Of a stretch of 64,000 bases of DNA, positions 8,399-16,269 are shown in pieces. Position numbers and translations under genes: made by a program. This DNA comes from Variovorax sp. RA8 (GTDB lineage Bacteria; Pseudomonadota; Gammaproteobacteria; Burkholderiales; Burkholderiaceae_C), in the NCBI RefSeq assembly GCF_901827175.1, contig NZ_LR594662.1, positions 310,001-374,000 on the forward strand, in the 5' to 3' direction. The notes under the pieces were generated by a model that saw nothing but the letters and a program-made list of their open reading frames with translations, was not told the origin of the DNA and made no database searches. How positions within the stretch are numbered: the first letter of the stretch is position 1; each line of letters begins with the position of its first letter.

Positions 8399-9940
8399 AT
8401 GAACCTTCACCGTCGAGATCTGAACCGCGCCGCACTGTGGCTCGCCCTGTGCGGCTGGGCGGCGGTGCGGCCCACGCGCGCGCAGCCGGCGCCGCGCTGG
8501 CGTTCGAATCCCTTCACGCTCGGTGTCGCCAGCGGCCAGCCGCGGCCGGACAGCGTCGTGCTCTGGACCCGGCTGGCGGCCGAGGACGAGCCGGGTTTCG
8601 ACGCCCTGCAGCGCTGCGCCGTGCGCTACGAGATCTTCGGCGACGCCGAGCTCAGGCGCCCGGTCGCGGAGGGCGCGGTGCAGGCCGAGGCCGCGCACGC
8701 CTTCAGCGTCCACGTGCATGCGCAGGGCCTGGCGCCGCAGCGCGAGTACTGGTACCGCTTCAGCTGCGGCGATGCGCAGAGCCCGGTCGGCCGCACGCGC
8801 ACGGCGCCTGCCGCGGATGCGGCGGTGCCGCGGCTGCAATTTGCGCTCGCCTCCTGCCAGAACTACGAGCATGGCTACTACGCAGCCCATCGCGAGATCG
8901 CAACGCGCGAGCTCGACTTCGTACTGTTCGCCGGTGATTACATCTATGAGGGCAGCAGCCAGGGCCCGGCGCCGCGCCGGCATGGCGCGCCCATCCCGCT
9001 CACGCTCGAGGCCTACCGTGCGCGTCATGCGCTCTACAAGCGCGATGCCGACCTGCAAGCCGCGCATGCGGCTCACCCGTGGATCCTGACCTGGGACGAT
9101 CACGAGGTGGTCAACGACTACGCGAACGATCGCGACCCGGCGTATACCGAGCCCGCGCTGTTCCTGCAGCGTCGCGCGGCCGCCTACCGTGCCTACTTCG
9201 AGCACATGCCGCTGCTGCTGCCGCCGCAAGGGGCCGCGATGCGCATCCACGACCGCTTTGCCTGGGGCCGGCTGGCCGAGCTCTGGACACTCGACACGCG
9301 GCAGTACCGCAGTCACCACGCTTGCCCGGACCCGGCGCGGGACTGGGGCCGCCTGGTGATCGGCTGCGAGGCGCTGGCGGACCCGTCGCGCACCATGCTC
9401 GGTGCCGATCAGGCGCAGTGGCTGGCCAAGGGCCTGGGGGCATCGGGACGGCAGTGGAAGCTGCTGGGCCAGTCCACCCAGATGAGCCCCACCAGCCTCG
9501 AGGCGCCGCGGGGCCGCCAGTTCTGGACCGACGGCTGGGACGGCTATCCCGAGGCGCGTCGCCAGCTGCTGCAGGGCATCGGCGAGGGCGGCATACGCGA
9601 CGTGGTGGTGCTGGGCGGCGACGTGCATCGATTCGTGGCGGCCGACCTGCGCGTGGTGCCCAACGATGCGGCGTCGCCGGTGGTCGCCAGCGAGTTCGTG
9701 GGCGGCTCGATCAGCTCGCGTGGCGCCAGCCTGACGTCCATGGAATGGCTGCGGCGCGACAACCCCGACGTGGTGCATGCGCGCGGCGACGAGCGCGGCT
9801 ATGCCTTGATCGAGGCCACGCCGAAGGCGATGCACTGCGAGTTCCGCGCGACCGCGCATCCCGCGGTCGCCGACGCGCGCTTTCACTCCCAGGCGCGCTT
9901 CGCCGTCGAAGCCGGTCGCGCCGGCGTGAAGCCGGCCTGA
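8399..9940 (+). CDS. phoD: PhoD-type alkaline phosphatase/phosphodiesterase
   Basis: A 513-residue secreted metallophosphatase of the PhoD family, which releases phosphate from mono- and diesters. Metal-binding motifs appear in order: FAGDYIYEG, LTWDDHEVVNDYANDRD, and near the end VVVLGGDVHRF. The N-terminus MNLHRRDLNRAALWLALCGW carries a twin-arginine-like pair before a hydrophobic segment, in keeping with Tat export of PhoD enzymes. The ATG at 8399 was chosen over an in-frame ATG ten codons upstream because it places this signal at the N-terminus and has a GAAAAG stretch before it. No Pho box was evident by eye. Confidence 0.9.
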   Translation: MNLHRRDLNRAALWLALCGWAAVRPTRAQPAPRWRSNPFTLGVASGQPRPDSVVLWTRLAAEDEPGFDALQRCAVRYEIFGDAELRRPVAEGAVQAEAAHAFSVHVHAQGLAPQREYWYRFSCGDAQSPVGRTRTAPAADAAVPRLQFALASCQNYEHGYYAAHREIATRELDFVLFAGDYIYEGSSQGPAPRRHGAPIPLTLEAYRARHALYKRDADLQAAHAAHPWILTWDDHEVVNDYANDRDPAYTEPALFLQRRAAAYRAYFEHMPLLLPPQGAAMRIHDRFAWGRLAELWTLDTRQYRSHHACPDPARDWGRLVIGCEALADPSRTMLGADQAQWLAKGLGASGRQWKLLGQSTQMSPTSLEAPRGRQFWTDGWDGYPEARRQLLQGIGEGGIRDVVVLGGDVHRFVAADLRVVPNDAASPVVASEFVGGSISSRGASLTSMEWLRRDNPDVVHARGDERGYALIEATPKAMHCEFRATAHPAVADARFHSQARFAVEAGRAGVKPA

Positions 9941-9947
9941 TCCTGCT

Positions 9948-10778
9948 TTAGGCGATGCGATCCGGCCGCTTCGGCGGGACCTCGATGAGCAGGTCGGGCC
10001 TGAAACCCTCCTGCTCGCCCTTGGTCATGTACCCCAGCGGGTTCGCCACCACCCGGCAACCGTCCTTCACATAGTCGAAGGCGCAATGCAGGTGCCCGTG
10101 CAGCCACAGGTCGGCGCGGGGCAGCAACTCGTCGAGCGAGTTGCAGAAACCCGCGGTGCCCGGGCTCAGTCCGTAGCGCGGATCGGCACTGGCCAGCGTC
10201 GGCGCGAAGTGCGTGACGGCCACGGTCGGACCTTCGAAGTCCTGGGCCAGCGCCTGACGCAGCCACGCCTGGCACGTCAGTGAGTGCTCTCTCAACGCCT
10301 CGGCGAGAAAGATTTCGCCGGCGCGCATCGTCCCTGCTTTCTCCAAGTAGAAGTTGGCGGCGCGCATGGCTTTGCCGCGCTTCTTCAGGGCTTCGCTCAT
10401 GCTGTCGCCGTGCTCGACCAGCGCATCGAAATCGGCCCACAGGGTGGTGCCGATGAAGCGGATGCCGTCGATCACGCGGGTTTCGCGCTCCAGCCACTGG
10501 ATCTCCAGGGCTTCGCACAACGCGCGCAGGCGCTCGTGGGTCAGGTCGAAATCGGCGACGTCGTATTCGTGGTTGCCGGGCACATAGAGCACCGGCGTCG
10601 GCCAGCCGTGACGCGGTGAAAAGCGGGTGAGACCGAAGTCGGGTTCGAGCAAGCGCGAGCCCGATTGGTAGGAGCCGATATCGCCGGCCAGGACCAGCAG
10701 ATCGGCGCCGGGTGCCGGCGCAATCCGGAGCTGGGGATGCACTTCCAGATGCAGATCCGAGAGCAGCTGAAGCTTCAT
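9948..10778 (-). CDS. Calcineurin-like metallophosphoesterase
   Basis: A 276-residue cytoplasmic phosphoesterase. The full set of calcineurin-family metal motifs is present: SDLHLE (residue 7), LAGDIG (about 32), PGNHEYD (about 65), VTHFAP (about 185) and HGHLH (about 225). The substrate cannot be told from sequence. It is convergent with phoD, with seven bases between the two stops, and upstream lies an intergenic stretch with a small plus-strand gene. No signal peptide is present, which argues against a nutrient-scavenging role like that of phoD. Confidence 0.9.
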   Translation of the reverse strand: MKLQLLSDLHLEVHPQLRIAPAPGADLLVLAGDIGSYQSGSRLLEPDFGLTRFSPRHGWPTPVLYVPGNHEYDVADFDLTHERLRALCEALEIQWLERETRVIDGIRFIGTTLWADFDALVEHGDSMSEALKKRGKAMRAANFYLEKAGTMRAGEIFLAEALREHSLTCQAWLRQALAQDFEGPTVAVTHFAPTLASADPRYGLSPGTAGFCNSLDELLPRADLWLHGHLHCAFDYVKDGCRVVANPLGYMTKGEQEGFRPDLLIEVPPKRPDRIA

Positions 10779-10835
10779 CCCGAAAGTCTAGGCGAATCGC
10801 CCCATGCATAAAGCGCATGAGAGCCCTCTGGAAAT

Positions 10836-10854
10836 ATTGGGGAAAACCCTTAAT
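10836..10854. promoter_or_regulatory. Imperfect dyad ATT-GGGG-AAAA-CCC-TTAAT
   Basis: ATTGGGGAAAACCCTTAAT lies 48 bases before the start of the small gene at 10902. A closely similar element is found before the next small unnamed gene (12088-12105). The shared pattern suggests a common regulator or promoter architecture; the binding protein is unknown. Confidence 0.35.
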
Positions 10855-10901
10855 CTTGTTTCATCACCACTTCAGCGGCGGCCTTGCGCCCCGCACACAC
10901 C

Positions 10902-11072
10902 ATGTTCAGCCTTGTTGCCCAAGTGGCACGCCTGTTTCGCTCCAATCCACTCGAGGCTTCGAGCCCGGCCGCTGCCCTGATGGAAAGCGCCGACTCCCGC
11001 GCCGGCCTGGACGCCCATGACGCCCGGGAATTGCGCGCTGCCGCAAGCGCCTGGCTCAGCGTCGTTCGCTAG
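10902..11072 (+). CDS. Small conserved-looking protein, 56 aa, unknown
   Basis: A 56-residue reading frame, MFSLVAQVARLFRSN... ending ...AAASAWLSVVR. I do not recognise a named family. Points for a real gene are codon use matching the neighbours, a start well placed behind the dyad element at 10836-10854, and an amphipathic helical composition (VAQVARLFR, ARELRAAASAWLSVV). It ends four bases into the convergent LysR gene, whose stop codon overlaps it on the other strand. No signal peptide or clear membrane segment is present. Confidence 0.55.
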   Translation: MFSLVAQVARLFRSNPLEASSPAAALMESADSRAGLDAHDARELRAAASAWLSVVR

Positions 11073-12043
11073 GCCGGTCCACCCGGCGCGCCGGCAAAGG
11101 CAGCCTTCGCCGAGCGCAGCAGCGCCTGCCGCAACCAGCCATGAGCGTGCCCGTGCTGCGCCCGGCGATGCCAGATGGCGTCGACATGCACCAGCGGCTG
11201 CTGAAAAGGCAGTTCCTGCAGCACCAACTGCTCGTCGATCCCGGTCACCTTGACGAAATGGCGGGGCAGCACGGTCAGCAGGTCCGAATTGGCGACCACC
11301 CGCCCGGCCGTGAAGAACTGGTTCACGGTGACCACGATGCGTCGCTCCCGCCCCAGCGCACCGAGCGTCTGGTCGATGAAGCCGTAGGGCCGGCCCGAGA
11401 AGCTCACCAGCAGGTGCCGCGCGGCGCAGAACGCGTCGAGCGTCAGCGGCTGCTTCGCCAGCGGATGGCCGCGCCGCATCACGCAGACGTATTCGCCCAC
11501 ATAGAGCCGCTGGGTGTCGAAAGGCAGCAGGGCGGCGTCGGACTGGCCGCGCGCCGCCAGGTTGGCGATCACGGCCGGGAAGTAGCCGATGGCCATGTCC
11601 ACCTCCTCGCTCTCGAGCAGGCGCCGGGGATCGCGGGTGGTCAGGGGCAGGACCCGCAGCGAGATGGCGGGCGCCTCTTCCTCGACGATCTTGACCAGTC
11701 CGGGAATCAGCTCCGCCGCAGTGGCATCGGCCATGGCGAGCACGAAGGTGTCGTCGGCGATGGCGGCGTCGAATTCACCCGGCGCGAGCGTGTGCTGCAG
11801 TTGCCGCAACGCACCGCGCACGGTCGGCCACAACGCCAGCGCGCGCGGGGTGGGTTCGACCCCCGGCCCTGAACGGCGCACCAGTTCGTCGCCCAGCGTT
11901 TCGCGCAGGCGGCGCAGCGCATTGCTCACGGCCGGCTGCGTGATCGAGAGATTGCGCGCGGCGCGTGTGAGATTGCGCTCCGCCATCACCTCGTCGAAGA
12001 CGCGCAGGAGGTTCAGGTCCAGTGTGCGAAAGTTGACATCCAT
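11069..12043 (-). CDS. LysR-type transcriptional regulator
   Basis: A 324-residue LysR regulator. The N-terminal winged helix is clear (LDLNLLRVFDEVMAERNLTRAARNLSITQPAVSNALRRL over residues 7-45), followed by the linker helix and a periplasmic-binding-protein-like effector domain. The NodD/SyrM-like subgroup starts with FRTLDLNLL as here. Three overlapping ATG codons occur at 12041-12049; I list the most downstream one. The gene does not lie next to an obvious target operon; the divergent neighbour at 12150 encodes a small membrane protein. Effector and regulon are unknown. Confidence 0.88.
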   Translation of the reverse strand: MDVNFRTLDLNLLRVFDEVMAERNLTRAARNLSITQPAVSNALRRLRETLGDELVRRSGPGVEPTPRALALWPTVRGALRQLQHTLAPGEFDAAIADDTFVLAMADATAAELIPGLVKIVEEEAPAISLRVLPLTTRDPRRLLESEEVDMAIGYFPAVIANLAARGQSDAALLPFDTQRLYVGEYVCVMRRGHPLAKQPLTLDAFCAARHLLVSFSGRPYGFIDQTLGALGRERRIVVTVNQFFTAGRVVANSDLLTVLPRHFVKVTGIDEQLVLQELPFQQPLVHVDAIWHRRAQHGHAHGWLRQALLRSAKAAFAGAPGGPA

Positions 12044-12087
12044 CATCATCGTGAATGATAGACATCATGAAGCTAAAGTGGAAAAGC

Positions 12088-12105
12088 ATTAGGGAAACCA
12101 CTAAT
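12088..12105. promoter_or_regulatory. Dyad ATTAGGG-AAA-CCACTAAT upstream of the 12150 gene
   Basis: ATTAGGGAAACCACTAAT has 5-base arms ATTAG/CTAAT around eight bases and lies 45 bases before the start at 12150, between it and the divergent LysR gene. It resembles the element at 10836-10854 in sequence and in distance to the gene. Function is inferred only. Confidence 0.35.
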
Positions 12106-12149
12106 ATCACTGCATCGACTTCAGTACCGTTCCTAGGAGGGACCTCACC

Positions 12150-12632
12150 ATGACCAGCTTTGTACACGTTGAACAACCGGCCACTCACCCGGGCGTTGCC
12201 CGCGCGGAAGCCGTCATTGACCACATTCGCGCTGCCCGCCGCCGCTTCGACGGCGCCCGCGGCTTGGCGGCTCTGCTGCTGGCGGCCATCGTCGCCTCGC
12301 TGCTTGTCGTCGCCGATTCGCTCATCTCGACCTGGAACGACGGCGGCTTGCTGGTCGCCTGGCTTGTCCTGTGGGGCGTGGCCTTCGCCGCGATCGGACT
12401 TTTCGCAGGCACCGCGCGCGGTCTGGCCGTTCGCGCTGTAACCGCGGTTCGCGCGGCGGCCCGCCGCCGCGCCGCGGCCCGCGCCGACGAGCAGTTCCTG
12501 GCCTATGCCAAGCAGGACCCGCGCATTCTTCGCGACCTGCAGGCAATCAGCACGCGCCAGGAGGCAGACTCGGCCGACGTGCCGACCCTGTACTCCGCGC
12601 TGCGCCGCGTGAACCTGGGCCAGCACTACTGA
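12150..12632 (+). CDS. Putative two-helix membrane protein, unknown
   Basis: A 160-residue protein of no family I recognise. A strong ribosome site (TAGGAGGGA) precedes the ATG. Residues about 38-55 (LAALLLAAIVASLLVVAD) and 66-90 (GLLVAWLVLWGVAFAAIGLFAG) form two membrane segments, giving a hairpin with both ends on the same side. A basic Arg/Ala stretch (RAAARRRAAARADEQF) follows, then a soluble tail ending LYSALRRVNLGQHY. The predicted topology puts the basic tail in the cytoplasm. A strong terminator follows directly. The high-quality start and terminator argue for a well-expressed gene. Confidence 0.7.
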   Translation: MTSFVHVEQPATHPGVARAEAVIDHIRAARRRFDGARGLAALLLAAIVASLLVVADSLISTWNDGGLLVAWLVLWGVAFAAIGLFAGTARGLAVRAVTAVRAAARRRAAARADEQFLAYAKQDPRILRDLQAISTRQEADSADVPTLYSALRRVNLGQHY

Positions 12633-12647
12633 TTCCGCCGCACCGAT

Positions 12648-12680
12648 AAAAAAAGCCGCCCGAGGGCGGCTTTTTTCTTT
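12648..12680. terminator. Bidirectional rho-independent terminator
   Basis: GCCGCC-CGAG-GGCGGC hairpin flanked by a run of A on the left and TTTTTTCTTTT on the right, so it can serve both the 12150 gene and the convergent PEP carboxykinase gene. Confidence 0.9.
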
Positions 12681-12691
12681 TGGGGGCCTCG

Positions 12692-14539
12692 TCAGGCAGC
12701 AAGCCGCTGCTCGATCGCGGCCTTGGTGGCCGGCAGTTCCTTCGGCAAATGATGCGCCAGCTGCTGGAACAGCTCCGCATGCAGCTTCAGCTCGGCCTGC
12801 CAGGCGGCCTTGTCGATGTGGGTGACCGTGTCGAACTGCTCGGCGCTGAAGTCCAGGCCGGACCAGTTGAGGTCTTCGTAACGCGGGCTGACGCCGAACA
12901 CGTGCTCGGTGCCTTCGCCCTTGCCCTCGATGCGATCGATCATCCACTTCAGCACGCGCATGTTCTCGCCATACCCCGGCCAGACGAACTTGCCGTCGGC
13001 GCCCTTGCGGAACCAGTTGGTGGTGTAGATCCGGGGCAGACGCGCGCCCGCGGCGTCGAGTTTCTCGCCCAGGTCCAGCCAGTGCTGGAAATAGTCGCTC
13101 ATGTTGTAGCCGGCGAAGGGCAGCATCGCGAACGGATCGCGCCGCACCACGCCCTGCTGGCCGCCGGCGGCCGCAGTGGTCTCGGAACCCATGGTCGCGG
13201 CCATGTAGACGCCCTCGACCCAGTTGCGCGCCTCGGTCACCAGCGGCACCGTGGTCGAGCGGCGGCCACCGAAGATGAAGGCGTCGATGGCCACGCCCTT
13301 GGGATCGTCCCAGGCCTCGTCGAGCGCCGGATTGTTGGACGCGGCGACCGTGAAGCGCGCGTTCGGATGGGAGGCCTTGGCGCCGGTCTCCTTCGCGATG
13401 GCGGGCGTCCAGTCCTTGCCCTGCCAGTCGATCGCGTGGGCCGGAGGCTCGCCCATGCCTTCCCACCAGACGTCGCCGTCGTCGGTCAGCGCCACGTTGG
13501 TGAAGATCACGTCGCGGTCCAGGCTGGCCATGCAGTTCGGATTGGTCTGGATGTTGGTCCCGGGCGCAACGCCGAAGTAGCCGGCTTCCGGGTTGATGGC
13601 GCGCAGCTTGCCGTCGGCGCCGGGCTTGATCCAGGCGATGTCGTCGCCGATCGTCGTGACCTTCCATCCCTCGAAGCCGGCCGGCGGGATCAGCATCGCG
13701 AAGTTGGTCTTGCCGCAGGCACTGGGGAAGGCCGCAGCCACGTGGTATTTCTTGCCCTCGGGGTTGGTGACGCCGAGGATCAGCATGTGCTCTGCCAGCC
13801 AGCCTTCGTCGCGGCCCATGTTCGAGGCGATGCGCAGGGCGAAGCACTTCTTGCCCAGCAGCGCATTGCCGCCGTAGCCCGAGCCGTAGCTCCAGATCTC
13901 GCGCGTCTCAGGGTAGTGGACGATGTACTTGGTCTTGTTGCAAGGCCAGGCCACGTCCTTCTCGCCAGGCTGCAGCGGCGCGCCCACGGTGTGAACGCAA
14001 GGCACAAACTCGCCCTCGGCGCCCAGCACGTCGTACACGGCCTTGCCCATGCGGGTCATGATCTTCATGTTGACCGCCACGTACGGGCTGTCGGACAGCT
14101 CGATGCCGATGTGCGCGATCGGCGAGCCCAGCGGGCCCATGCTGAAGGGCACGACGTACATCGTGCGGCCCTTCATGCAGCCGTCGAAAAGGGGCTGCAG
14201 CGTGGTGCGCATCTCGGCCGGCGCCATCCAGTTGTTGGTGGGGCCGGCGTCTTCCTTTTTCTCGGAGCAGATGAAAGTGCGGTCCTCGACACGGGCCACG
14301 TCGCTCGGGTCGGAGCTCGCGAGGAAGGAGTTGGGCCGCTTCGCGGGGTTCAGCTTCTTGAAGGTGCCGGCGTCCACCAGCAACTGGCACAGGCGTTCGT
14401 ATTCCTCCTGGCTGCCATCGCACCAGTGGATGGCTTCGGGCTTGCACAGCGCGGCCATGTCCGCGACCCAGGCGACCAGCTTCGCGTTCTTGACGTATGA
14501 GGGTGCCTGTACGGCAAGGCCCTTCAATGGTGCGTTCAT
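12692..14539 (-). CDS. pckG: Phosphoenolpyruvate carboxykinase (GTP)
   Basis: Converts oxaloacetate and GTP to phosphoenolpyruvate, GDP and CO2, the entry step of gluconeogenesis. The 615-residue length is normal for the GTP class. Seen are the kinase-1a P-loop [13 protein letters not shown] with the catalytic cysteine, the substrate loop [16 protein letters not shown], the GDDIAWIK metal site and the [12 protein letters not shown] region. Ribosome site TAGGAG precedes the start. The gene is transcribed toward the bidirectional terminator. A 50-residue membrane protein gene lies upstream on the same strand with 173 bases between. Confidence 0.97.
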   Translation of the reverse strand: MNAPLKGLAVQAPSYVKNAKLVAWVADMAALCKPEAIHWCDGSQEEYERLCQLLVDAGTFKKLNPAKRPNSFLASSDPSDVARVEDRTFICSEKKEDAGPTNNWMAPAEMRTTLQPLFDGCMKGRTMYVVPFSMGPLGSPIAHIGIELSDSPYVAVNMKIMTRMGKAVYDVLGAEGEFVPCVHTVGAPLQPGEKDVAWPCNKTKYIVHYPETREIWSYGSGYGGNALLGKKCFALRIASNMGRDEGWLAEHMLILGVTNPEGKKYHVAAAFPSACGKTNFAMLIPPAGFEGWKVTTIGDDIAWIKPGADGKLRAINPEAGYFGVAPGTNIQTNPNCMASLDRDVIFTNVALTDDGDVWWEGMGEPPAHAIDWQGKDWTPAIAKETGAKASHPNARFTVAASNNPALDEAWDDPKGVAIDAFIFGGRRSTTVPLVTEARNWVEGVYMAATMGSETTAAAGGQQGVVRRDPFAMLPFAGYNMSDYFQHWLDLGEKLDAAGARLPRIYTTNWFRKGADGKFVWPGYGENMRVLKWMIDRIEGKGEGTEHVFGVSPRYEDLNWSGLDFSAEQFDTVTHIDKAAWQAELKLHAELFQQLAHHLPKELPATKAAIEQRLAA

Positions 14540-14712
14540 AGAGGCTCCTAAGTTGAAAAATCGTCTTTTCGAACGGGGCTCGGGCGCCGGGCCGTCGAGG
14601 TCCGTTGGAAAAAACGTTTCAGCCTCGGGAGGGGGATCGCACCCCGAGACGGGGCTCGCAATCCTCGAACGGCGGCAGCCGGCGGGGTGTCCGCCCCTGC
14701 CGCAGCCGGATG

Positions 14713-14865
14713 TCAGGCCAAGTAGACGGCTATGGAGGCCAGCAGGAGCATCAGCACCCCGCCCGCCACGGGCAGCACCAGGGGCATGAGATGGACGATC
14801 GACTCGACCGCGTCGGCCTCGACAGCGGCGGCCTTGGCCGGATCGACAGGAGTGGGATTGGACAT
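14713..14865 (-). CDS. Small single-pass membrane protein, 50 aa, unknown
   Basis: A 50-codon gene read directly from the sequence. The product begins [18 protein letters not shown] and ends in one strong membrane segment ([20 protein letters not shown]) with AVYLA at the C-terminus, so a cytoplasmic acidic N-terminus and a periplasmic end or a tail anchor are likely. The ATG has GAGGA nine bases upstream, a good ribosome site. It lies between ilvA and pckG, all on the minus strand. No named family comes to mind. The start quality, hydrophobic segment and isolated position support a true gene. Confidence 0.6.
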   Translation of the reverse strand: MSNPTPVDPAKAAAVEADAVESIVHLMPLVLPVAGGVLMLLLASIAVYLA

Positions 14866-14943
14866 GGTTATTCCTCAGGTACGCAAACTGAGGCCATTTT
14901 ACCGACGGACCCGCGCGCCGCAGTCTAGGGGCTTGCCAGCCCC

Positions 14944-16152
14944 TCAGCGCTGCTCGTCCGCTTCGAAGCCGGCCTTGCGCAGGGCCTCGAGCACCGCCGT
15001 CAGATGCGCGCGCCCGCGGGTCTGCAGCACCAGTTCGATGTCCACGTTCTGCGCCGCCAGCATGGTGAAGGCACGCTGGTGATGCACCTCGTCGACGTTA
15101 GCGCCCGCTTCCGCCACAGTGGCCGTGATCTGGGCCAACGAGCCCGGTACGTCGCGTGCGCTGACGCGCACGCGCGCCAGCCGGCCGGCGCGCACCATTC
15201 CGCGCTCGATGATCGCCGCCAGCAACAGCGGGTCGATGTTCCCGCCCGAGAGCACCAGCCCGACCCGCTTGCCCTTGAAGCGCTCGGGATGCCGGATCAG
15301 CGCCGCCAGCCCGGCCGCGCCCGCGCCCTCGACCAGCGTCTTCTCGATCTCGAGCAGCATCAGCACCGCCTGCTCGATGTCGCCCTCGTCGACCAGGAGC
15401 AGGTCGTTGACTTGCGCGCCGATGATGGCCTGCGTCAGCACGCCCGGCGTGCCGACGGCGATGCCCTCGGCGATGGTGCTCTGCCCTGAAGGATGATGCG
15501 TGCCCTGAACGGCATTGACCATGGCCGGGAAGCGCCGGGTCTGTACGCCCACGATGTCGATCCCGGGCTTGCGCGCCCGGGCAGCGAGCGCCATGCCGGC
15601 GATCAGGCCGCCGCCGCCCACCGAAACCACCAGCGCATCGAGCTGCGGCACCGCGGCCAGCATCTCGAGTGCCACCGTGCCCTGGCCGGCGATGATCGCC
15701 TCGTCGTCATAGGGATGCACGAAGGCCAGCCCTTTCTGCTGCGCGAGCGCCAGCGCATGGGCGCTGGCCGCTTCCAGCGTGTCGCCATGCAGCACCACCT
15801 CGGCGCCGAAGCCGCGGGTGCGCTCGATCTTCACGCCTGGCGTGAAGCGCGGCATCACGATCAGGGCCCGCATGCCCAGACGCTGGGCATGGTAGGCCAC
15901 CCCCTGGGCATGATTGCCGGCCGACATCGCGATCACGCCCCGAACGCCGTTCTCCGAGAGGTCGACCAGCTTGTTGCAGGCACCGCGCTCCTTGAAGGAG
16001 GAAGTGAACTGCAGGTTCTCGAACTTGAGGAAGACCTGCGCCCCGACGATCTCGGAAAGCGTCCGTGATTCCACGCACGGCGTATCGAGCACCTGCCCCC
16101 GCAGGCGCTCGGCGGCGCATTCGATGTCGTCGATCCCAAGCATGGGCGGCAT
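14944..16152 (-). CDS. ilvA: Threonine ammonia-lyase (dehydratase) with one ACT domain
   Basis: A PLP enzyme that deaminates L-threonine to 2-oxobutanoate, the first step to isoleucine. The 402-residue form has the PLP lysine in SFKERGA (about residue 62), the phosphate-binding [10 protein letters not shown] loop and a single C-terminal ACT domain ([20 protein letters not shown] onward). The single ACT domain and length fit the short TdcB/IlvA1-like class, so it may be biosynthetic or catabolic; the symbol is therefore tentative. Two near starts (16152 and 16143) are possible. The divergent neighbour is the AAA+ ATPase gene. Confidence 0.88.
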   Translation of the reverse strand: MPPMLGIDDIECAAERLRGQVLDTPCVESRTLSEIVGAQVFLKFENLQFTSSFKERGACNKLVDLSENGVRGVIAMSAGNHAQGVAYHAQRLGMRALIVMPRFTPGVKIERTRGFGAEVVLHGDTLEAASAHALALAQQKGLAFVHPYDDEAIIAGQGTVALEMLAAVPQLDALVVSVGGGGLIAGMALAARARKPGIDIVGVQTRRFPAMVNAVQGTHHPSGQSTIAEGIAVGTPGVLTQAIIGAQVNDLLLVDEGDIEQAVLMLLEIEKTLVEGAGAAGLAALIRHPERFKGKRVGLVLSGGNIDPLLLAAIIERGMVRAGRLARVRVSARDVPGSLAQITATVAEAGANVDEVHHQRAFTMLAAQNVDIELVLQTRGRAHLTAVLEALRKAGFEADEQR

Positions 16153-16269
16153 TGTGGACGGAATCGCAACATCCGGGTTTTTACGGTGCCCGAGTCTTCC
16201 CGAAGCCAAAACTCTGCGCTATGGTCGCGATCAGTTTCCGATTCTGGTTTCCTAGCTGGAGGTTGCTCG

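Noticed and set aside
11775..13847. Minus-strand open frame spanning the LysR, 12150 and pckG genes
   Set aside because: It crosses a strong terminator and three supported genes in another frame.
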